This document shows, piece by piece, positions 58,601 through 64,000 of a stretch of DNA of 64,000 nt. The position numbers and the translations under genes were made by a program. Every line of letters begins with the position of its first letter. Position 1 is the first letter of the stretch. The notes under the pieces were generated by a model that was not told where the DNA came from, searched no databases, and saw only the letters and a list, made by a program, of their open reading frames with translations. This DNA is from Isoetes taiwanensis (Eukaryota; Streptophyta; Lycopodiopsida; Isoetales; Isoetaceae), in the NCBI GenBank assembly GCA_021234155.1, contig JAJEKV010000003.1, positions 13,810,386 to 13,874,385 of the forward strand. The letters are read 5' to 3'.

Positions 58601-59811
58601 GTGAGATGTGAGGTTTTTCTTTGGTCGGAATACCTTTACTCATCCATCCTTTGGTCTTGCAGCATTCACCGAGGACTCACTAGTGATCACTGGCCGAACT
58701 CCGTTCTTCGTCATCGAGGGATTGGAGACAGAGCTTCTTGACACACCAGCAGATTCTTGGTGGTATGTCGAGGTATCAACAAGTGGGAAGGAGAAAGATC
58801 TGTTTCTCCGCCAAAGGGATAAGAAGAGCTCCGGAGACAAGTACAAGAAGGTCGGTGTTGTGCTCTCCGATCTCCATAGCCGGATTGAAGCATCTATCAA
58901 TGTTTGTGGAAGACTGCCAGAAGAGTAAGTTCTACCACACGAAGAAATTATCAGTTTCAAATTATTCTTACTCTTCAATGAGCAAGTCGAAGGGCACTGA
59001 CAAAAGGCTGGCGCCTTTAAACTGTCAGAACCTTGGGTGGAAGGATCTGGAAAGGATGAAGGAGGCCGGGACCCTAACATCCAGGGAGCTTGGAATGGAG
59101 ATTTCCAGAGTGAGGGAAAAACTGCTCAATACGGGGAGCTTCACCTCCAAAGCAGTCTTTGAAGACTCTACAACACTTTCGGCGGGGGGAGGGAAGTTGT
59201 GGTTCATAAAGAAAAAAACCGGACAAGACCACGGATGGAGGAGATGACACCACACGGGAGGAATCAGATGATGAACCAGACGAAGATATGGTCGACTCCC
59301 AGTTAATGGATCCAGATGAGCAGATCAGGTTTCACAGAGAGGGGCACAGAAAATGGAGCGGCTGGCTCAGTATTATCCGTTGGGAATAGCGAACAAGCCG
59401 CGCATTTGGACATCGACGCCTGAAGGTTTGCACGGGAGATGCCGTCTTGTTCAACCACAGGGAATTTAATCCAGCACACATGCTGGAGATTCTGAACCTG
59501 ATGGTGCGACATCCTGTTGCAGATCCAATGCCTGCGGATGTCATACCTTTCGCCAGATCGACCGGTGAGTTGTTCGGCCACCGAAGTCCGAGGAAGACAC
59601 GAAGGAAAAGACATCCGGTTACGGGTAGTAGGCGGTCGGCATTCGGTGAGGGCAGCGCAAGTATTGCGCCGGAGAAGGAGGTGCCGCAAAGGATCAAGGA
59701 TAGATATGCTGCTAGCGAGTGCGAGTTCTTGCGCAGCATGATGCCAAGAACCGAAATGGCCCGGCGATAGCCAACGCGAACACAATAGCGGCGAAAAGCC
59801 AACTACATAAG
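55694..59811 (+). CDS. Unrecognised multi-exon gene, 5' part, with palindrome-filled introns
   Basis: Exon 1 55694-55740 (MESNSAASSSSNKST), exon 2 58443-58600 (SPKTSKAWRKFNSEGFGGKK, basic Gly/Ser tail GSSGSKRKKTNAPG), exon 3 58663-58924 (FTEDSLVITGRTPFFVIEGL, DSWWYVEVSTSGKEKDLFLR) and exon 4 from 58983 (LAPLNCQNLGWKDLERMKEA, TSRELGMEISRVREKLLNTG). Junction phases agree (AG+T, G+CA, GA+C), which supports the model despite tiny exons. From about 59215 the frame breaks in an A-run and continues as TTDGGDDTTREESDDEPDED, an acidic linker. Another shift leads to FNHREFNPAHMLEILNLMVR, ARSTGELFGHRSPRKTRRKR, and a final NGPAIANANTIAAKSQLHK before the donor GTAAAG at 59812. I do not know the family. 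The frame breaks could be decay or assembly errors. Intron 1 (2.7 kb) holds the hairpin array and an antisense ankyrin-like piece. Confidence 0.45.
56347..56429. repeat. Hairpin family, copy H1 (83 nt)
   Basis: Outer stem GCCTGCAGACAGTC (56347-56360) pairs perfectly with GACTGTCTGCAGGC (56416-56429). The inner stem TAACCACTCTCCTT pairs with AAGGGAAGTGGTTT with few mismatches. The loop is about 25 nt. It could be a hairpin RNA precursor or a fold-back element. Confidence 0.8.
56470..56554. repeat. Hairpin family, copy H2 (85 nt)
   Basis: Outer stem GGCCTCTACCCAGTC pairs with GACTGGGTGGAGGCC with one mismatch (56470-56484 with 56540-56554). The inner stem GTCTCCTTCG pairs with CGAAGGGGAT. The core matches H1 but the outer stem is a different sequence. 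Confidence 0.8.
56778..56862. repeat. Hairpin family, copy H3 (85 nt)
   Basis: Outer stem GGCCTCCACCCAGTC pairs perfectly with GACTGGGTGGAGGCC. The inner stem GAGCCACTCTCCTTCG pairs with CGAAGGGGAGGGGCTC with few mismatches. It has the best overall pairing of the family. Confidence 0.82.
57091..57174. repeat. Hairpin family, copy H4
   Basis: Outer stem GGCCTCCACCCGGTC faces GACCGGTGGGAGGCC. The position that is A in H3 is G here, with its partner changed from T to C. The inner stem is weakened by a G run. Confidence 0.7.
57311..57611. repeat. Hairpin family, decayed copies H5 and H6
   Basis: H5 (about 57313-57380) keeps the core CCACTCTCCTTCAAAC and right arm GACTGTCTGCAGGCC of H1 type but has lost its left outer arm. 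H6 (about 57541-57607) keeps TCACTCTCCTTCGAACCA and CGAAGAGGAGTGGTTCCGAC, with the H2-type right end AGGGTGGAGGCC only. Confidence 0.65.
57772..58200 (-). pseudogene. Antisense ankyrin-repeat gene fragment inside intron 1
   Basis: Minus strand 58147-57920 reads AVDLIDEHGAKVASGEELPD then MGMLHCSAMERGYTKIALIQ, VLDANALL. The HGA......LH..A..RG......L..VLDA pattern is an ankyrin repeat. It runs to a plausible donor GTGAGT at about 57918. Only about one repeat is present, so it is a gene piece or an exon of a poorly visible gene. Confidence 0.4.
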
Positions 59812-60644
59812 GTAAAGAACTCTCGATTCGGTTTCGACTTCGCGAGTCGAAAAGCCCTAACATCCTATCATTTCGTTTCTCAGGGGGTTTCGACTCGCGA
59901 AGTCGAAAACCGAAGGAACACATGAAAAGTCAAAGGATGCGGGCTTTCTCGACTTCAGCGAAGTCGAAAAACCCATAGAAGTAAAAGAAAAGTAAACATT
60001 CAAGGGACTTTCTCGACTCATGAAGTCGAAATCCCGGCTGATAAAGAACATTCGAGATTAATGGTCGACGACTGAAAGCATCGAGCCTTCCCATCCTTTC
60101 TTCCTCGGCCTCTTTGGCAATGTCGCTTAGTTTCTATTCTAAGTTGCATCGTTCGAAGAGGCGCGGCAAGAAAGGATTTGGGAATGAGCGGTGCTTTCAT
60201 CCCGCCTTCACTCATTACCCGCGTTCTCTCCTCTCAGGGTATTCTAGACTTCATGAGTCGAGAAAGTCCCTTGAATCTTCTCCTTGTGCTACTCTCACTT
60301 TCTCGACTCGCGAGTCGAGAAACCCCAGGGCAATAGAGAGAACACTTGAGATTAATGGCTGAAGAGCAAAAGCATCGAGCCTTCCCAATCTTTCTTTCCC
60401 CGCCTCTTCGGGCAATGTCGCTTAGTTTATATCCTAAGTTGCATCGTTCGAAGAGGCGTGAAAGCAAAGATTTGGGAATGCGCTGCTTTCCCCAACTCGC
60501 CCGACTCTCCTATGTTTTCTCCTCTCCTTGTGGGTATTCTCGACTCGCGAGTCGAGAAACCCCCTGCATCCTCCTATTTAGTGTTTACTTCGGGTGTTAG
60601 TAGATACTTTCAAGCTCTAACATTGGGACATTTACTGAATGCAG
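59812..60644 (+). repeat. Inferred intron packed with seven palindromes and a tandem duplication
   Basis: It lies between the donor GTAAAG and the acceptor GAATGCAG. Palindromes at 59832-59853, 59888-59908, 59944-59970, 60009-60031, 60241-60264, 60299-60322 and 60536-60559 include forms with an extra T/A in one arm (CGACTTCGCGAGTCG, CGACTCGCGAAGTCG). A unit of about 210 bp (AGCATCGAGCCTTCCCA..., GTCGCTTAGTTT, TAAGTTGCATCGTTCGAAGA) occurs at about 60056-60264 and again at 60349-60559, each ending in a palindrome. Confidence 0.8.
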
Positions 60645-61745
60645 CCCGTATCCTGACCAGATCATACACGCTCGGCAACAGTGGAAAGCATTGGGTTGTC
60701 CTCGGCCCCTAAAGGAAACAGGGGCTCCCTGGATAAAGTGGAAGACCTTTGAGAAACTATGCAGATATGTTCTGCTGGAAGGCCAGGAAGATGAAGAGGG
60801 GGAGGATGAAGAGGAAAAGAAGAAGAGAACACCAAGAAAGGGCAGGGAGTCTCTCTCAGACCAATATGACCTCATACTTAGCACTGAGGCGGTCTGGGAG
60901 AAATGGACCGAGATATGGGCTCAATGGACAAGAGGCAAGCTGAAGGACAGCAATGGGGAATTTCCATGCAAGCCGGACCCAAAGTTGTTCGACAGGCAAT
61001 TTATGAAAAGGATACAGGGCCTGACCGACAAGGAAACGTTTGATCTACAGGGCAGAATCCTGGATGGAACAATCCTGCTAAGGAAAAGTAGAAGCTCAAA
61101 AATGCAGGATGCAAAGGATTATGCCACAGCCTTAAAGAGATGGCGTGCGTTGGAAGAAGGCATCACGGAGTTCTGCAATGTTGCTTCTAATGAATACCAT
61201 GACTTTGATTATTACAAGGAAAAGGCTGCCCTTGATGAGGAAGACATGAAGGAATTGAACCGTCTATGTCAACCCTACATCAACACCAAGCTAAAGCGTA
61301 ACGTCAAAACCCTTCCCTTCCCTGAACGTGCTATGGCAATTCTGAAGAGGAAGCTTGGATTCGAGATGGTCCCATTTAAGGCCGATGATAGCTCCCCCCC
61401 ATTCCTGGTAACATTGGGACACAAGGGATTTGGTGGTGCAGGCCACTTGGGCCCGTGGCACTATTTGCCATCAATATGATTGAAGACCCCACCCTTTTTA
61501 TGAAAAGCTGACATAGAGCGATGGTACAAGGCGTGTCCGGACATGACCGACCTGGATACTTTCAGTTTCCTTGTCTTTTGCATGCCGGGCAATCAGACAA
61601 CTGTTGTCTCCCAATGGGCAGCTGATATTAACTTCACCAACAAGATCTTGTACTCCATATACGAGCTTGAACATGAGTGTAGACTTGGCTTGCGAAGGCA
61701 CCAAGCTTTGCCAATATAGTTTTGGTTTTGGTTTCAAGATCGGCT
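60645..61745 (+). CDS. Unrecognised protein-coding exon(s), highly charged
   Basis: After the acceptor at 60644 a frame of about 278 codons runs to 61479: PDQIIHARQQWKALG, APWIKWKTFEKLCRYVLLEG, an acidic run EDEEGEDEEEKKKRTPRKGR, WEKWTEIWAQWTRGK, FDRQFMKRIQGLTDKETFDL, ALKRWRALEEGITEFCNVAS, KRNVKTLPFPERAMAILKRK and LVTLGHKGFGGAGHLGPWHY. A frameshift near 61480 leads to ERWYKACPDMTDLDTFSFLV, FCMPGNQTTVVSQWAADINF and LYSIYELEHECRLGLRR, ending near 61720. It probably continues the gene beginning at 55694. I recognise no domain. The long clean frame argues that it is or recently was functional. Confidence 0.5.
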
Positions 61746-62252
61746 GTAGATCTTGACAAGTGGTGGTCTAGCGAACATCATTATCTCGACAGGTTCATGA
61801 TTTTTCAAGAGCAGATGGAACCACGGAAGGGCGGCGGTTATGGAGGATGTGCCATCGATGGACAAAGTCAGCAATGATGGTGCGACGGGTCCTATACATA
61901 GAATTCCTATCCGCCAAGGGTTATCAAGTACTTCATAACCCGGCTTGGTCGGGAAGATCAAATTGTATCGCGAGTGGTACATGAATGGATCGTTTTCTCT
62001 CGGGGGCTATCTTTGTATGGAATGAAACCCATATCCGTGGTTGGAAATAAGGACATGGTTGAAACCATTCGGTCATACCTGGATCTGCTTCATGAGCATT
62101 TCAAAGGGAGGAAGACAAATGGAAGCGATGGGGGACGATGATGACGAAGAAGACAAACCCGAGGCGAGGGAGAGAAACTTGACGGAGACGAGAATCTCCG
62201 AAGGTTTAGACCAGAATCTTTAGGAACATATTCTTGAGAATCTGAAATTGAG
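61746..62252 (+). pseudogene. Decayed coding segment
   Basis: Short open pieces are WWSSEHHYLDRFMIFQEQME, VLYIEFLSAKGYQVLHNPAW, and MVETIRSYLDLLHEHFKGRK followed by an acidic stretch (GDDDDEEDKPEARERN). They are in different frames, with stops between. The last ends at a possible donor GTGAGT (62252). They appear to belong to the same gene series. Confidence 0.35.
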
Positions 62253-62279
62253 GTGAGTTCACTTTGCTTTCATCAGGTG

Positions 62280-62333
62280 TTTCTCGACTCGCGAGTCGAG
62301 AAACTTTCCATTCTCGACTTCGAGAGTCGAAAA
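62280..62333. repeat. Two adjacent CTCGACTCG palindromes
   Basis: 62280-62303 is the perfect 24-bp form. 62310-62333 is a relative with TTCGAGAG in the centre. They lie just after an inferred donor, so probably in an intron. Confidence 0.85.
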
Positions 62334-62489
62334 ACTCGCTTCCTATCGACATCTCTCATCATTTCGGGAACATCGAACGCAAGCGACTCGGGATCATTGT
62401 CAATATCTAGTGGCGGTTCACGCGTCGTGAGGACACTTTGTACACCCCAAAGACAATCAAGACCAAGACACCGCGGACGGCCGAAAAGG

Positions 62490-63226
62490 ACCTGAAAAAT
62501 TAACGATCCCGCATATGGATCCCGACGAACCGGAAATATGGTCAGAGCCAAACTCCAACTGGGATCCAGCTGGTCCCACCAAGCTTGTAATATTTGACGT
62601 CAATGGAGTATTAGCTGCGGTATACCACGATAAAGACGTCCACTCGAGCTTAACACCTCGCTCGCATCCCGGCAGCGGCGGAGCATAAAATCGTATCCGG
62701 GGCCTAGAGCAAAGGAAATTGTTGAATGGTGCCTGGAACGGGGATTCGAAGTGGCCATATGGTCTTGTATGGCAAAGAAAAATATCGTCAATGTTCTTGG
62801 TGTTCTCGGCCTTCCAGTTTTGAAGTTCAAGTTTGTTTGGGGAAGCGAAAGGATCGAGCATGTGTCAGATCTCGATCCAGCCATCACAAAGGGGAAGCAT
62901 ATTATGGTGAAAAAAGATGGACAGGGTTTTATGAACAATTCCCGGACTATGGCAAACACAACACGCTGATCATAGACGACTCCGCCTACAAGTGCTATCA
63001 TAACTTCGCAAAATACAATCATTGCTAAGACTTATCGACCATTTAAGAGTATGAGACGGATAGGTGGTCGTCTTTTCGGACTTTGTCCTGTCTTGGCGGA
63101 AAACCTCTTTGCCATTCTTGTGGCGATGTGATTCGCGAACTATCCGAGCCTCAAGGAACCCGATCCAGAGAGCCGCGCGATCATGAAAGCTATGGACGAC
63201 AAATATTTTGGTGATCAAGAAGAGTG
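62490..63226 (+). pseudogene. FCP1/NIF-like HAD phosphatase domain, frame-broken
   Basis: Landmarks in order are TKLVIFDVNGVLAAVYHDKD (62578), then in other frames AKEIVEWCLERGFEVAIWSC and MAKKNIVNVL, LKFKFVWGSERIEHVSDLDP, HIMVKKDGQGF, DYGKHNTLIIDDSAYKCYHN, and after 63026 PSLKEPDPESRAIMKAMDDK then a TGA at about 63226. This is the FCP1 homology fold, whose members remove phosphate from Ser/Thr through an aspartyl intermediate. The first motif here is DVNGV rather than DxDx(T/V): the second, acid/base Asp is Asn. Plant proteins with DLNG-type motifs are known and may be inactive or altered. The last motif IIDDS is kept. Frame changes near 62680, 62940 and 63030 suggest decay or sequence error. 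Confidence 0.65.
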
Positions 63227-63330
63227 ACCTCTGCTTTCAGATAGTCAAATTGTGTGAATATTGTAAAGAAACGTGAAGAAATGTACTATGTTTTGTAATG
63301 AATATACATGTATATTGAGTTTTCGCTGGC

Positions 63331-63600
63331 TTTCTCGACTCGCGAGTCGAGAAAGGCATGCTTGTCCTGTTGATGAAACCATTTGTATGTTTGTTTGTGT
63401 GACTGGATGCAGCCATAATCTATTATGATAATGGTTGTACATTGGATTTCCTGGGCCTTTCTCGACTCGCGAGTCGAGAAAGGCACTGCTTGTCCCGATG
63501 ACGCAACCATTTGTATGCTTCCATGTGTGATTGGATGCAACTATATTCTTGTACTTTGACTTTTCCGGGCCTTTCTCGACTCGCGAGTCGAGAAAGACTT
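63331..63600 (+). repeat. Tandem units of about 120 bp, each starting with a perfect palindrome
   Basis: Perfect 24-bp palindromes at 63331-63354, 63458-63481 and 63572-63595 are spaced 127 and 114 bp apart. They are followed by similar sequence (GGCATGCTTGTCC, GCAACCATTTGTATG..., GTGATTGGATGCA). The palindromes are better conserved than the spacers. They lie in the 3' flank of the FCP1-like sequence. Confidence 0.9.
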
Positions 63601-63717
63601 GATTGGATGCCGTTATATGGAATGAATGTTCTCTACTGTAATTTGATTTCACCATTCTTTTCTTCGTTTTGACTAATGGCACCGTAATTGTTAATCATAG
63701 ACTCTCCTTGCTCCAGG

Positions 63718-64000
63718 TGGTTCAGGCACAGATCCGACACCAGCACAAATCCCGTTCAGGCATCACAGAGACCGCACCAGGCGGCACAGATCCCGCTCAA
63801 GGTGGAAGAGATACCGTTACGCACGATCCCGCCACCACGCTACACTCTTGCCCGGCCTTTGGGATAAGGTTGCTCGTGAATGCAGACGCCATGCACACGC
63901 TCGGGATAAAGAAGAGGAGAAGAAATTAGAGACAGTCCGATCGAAGCTCAAAGCATCTTGCAAGCATTGCATAACATCCACGGAGGTTGGGGAAGGAGCA
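63718..64000 (+). other. Possible Arg/His-rich exon at window end
   Basis: After an acceptor TGCTCCAG (63717), one frame reads HRDRTRRHRSRSRWKRYRYA then LLPGLWDKVARECRRHAHAR and KEEEKKLETVRSKLKAS to the window edge without a stop. It could be the next exon of the same gene series or a new gene. The composition is RS-like, but I would not assign a function. Confidence 0.35.

Noticed and set aside
58640-59080. 146-codon minus-strand ORF
   Set aside because: It is a shadow of plus-strand exons 3 and 4, which have agreeing splice phases.
59303-59923. 206-codon minus-strand ORF (and 59332-59802)
   Set aside because: It is antisense to plus-strand coding text that joins splice sites in phase. The minus-strand products show no family pattern.
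63331-63600. CRISPR array
   Set aside because: The window is eukaryotic. The 24-bp repeats are palindromes separated by about 100 bp of mutually similar sequence, not unique spacers.
63820-63860. LINE C-terminal CPAF motif near the window end
   Set aside because: HSCPAFG matches the LINE pattern by eye, but flanking residues do not, and another frame runs open to the window edge with exon-like features.

Overview
The window is nuclear DNA of a land plant, most plausibly a fern or another large-genome seed-free plant. This rests on a spliced heparanase-like gene, a trihelix gene, a decayed PLS-class PPR gene, plant-type Ty1/copia elements primed by initiator tRNA-Met, a CACTA tnp2 relic, and a Penelope-like reverse transcriptase. 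The species is inferred; no ribosomal or organelle marker is present.

Layout. 1-1.9 kb: last exons of a multi-pass membrane protein gene with a tandemly duplicated exon. 2-9 kb: gene-poor, with short 'GGGTTGCCCC' repeats and a decayed PPR gene (5.15-6.83 kb). 9-13 kb: the first copies of a CTCGACTCG palindrome, a Ty3/gypsy relic and a LINE 3' end. 13.17-13.91 kb: a two-exon membrane-protein gene. 14-18.9 kb: tandem repeats, a CACTA relic, a LINE 3' end and unresolved minus-strand coding traces. 19.8-22.0 kb: a two-exon trihelix gene (minus). 22.3-31.3 kb: a complete unit and a 3'-truncated unit of a Penelope-like element, head to tail. 31.5-38.6 kb: an antisense LINE fragment, palindrome-rich arrays and diverged repeats. 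38.70-41.11 kb: an intact nine-exon GH79 heparanase-like gene. 41.9-51.7 kb: a young copia element fused through a truncated LTR to an old copia element that carries a tRNA-derived SINE and two LINE insertions. 51.9-54.9 kb: a broken transposase-like gene (minus). 55.7-64 kb: a multi-exon gene or gene series of unknown function leading into an FCP1/NIF-like HAD domain.

The most unusual material is non-coding. A perfect 24-bp palindrome (TTTCTCGACTCG plus its reverse complement) and variants that keep the symmetry occur about 28 times. They form three clusters: about 9 kb, 33 kb and 56-64 kb. In the last cluster they lie in the inferred introns and 3' flank of one gene region. Intron 1 of that region also holds a family of about 83-nt hairpins whose outer stems differ between copies but are changed on both sides. 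Together with the Penelope-like tandem, these are the best candidates for something undescribed.

Intact-looking genes are few: heparanase-like, trihelix, and the two membrane proteins (one cut by the window edge). The rest is mobile DNA, its relics, simple repeats and decayed genes. Exon boundaries were found by hand from GT/AG sites and phase agreement.
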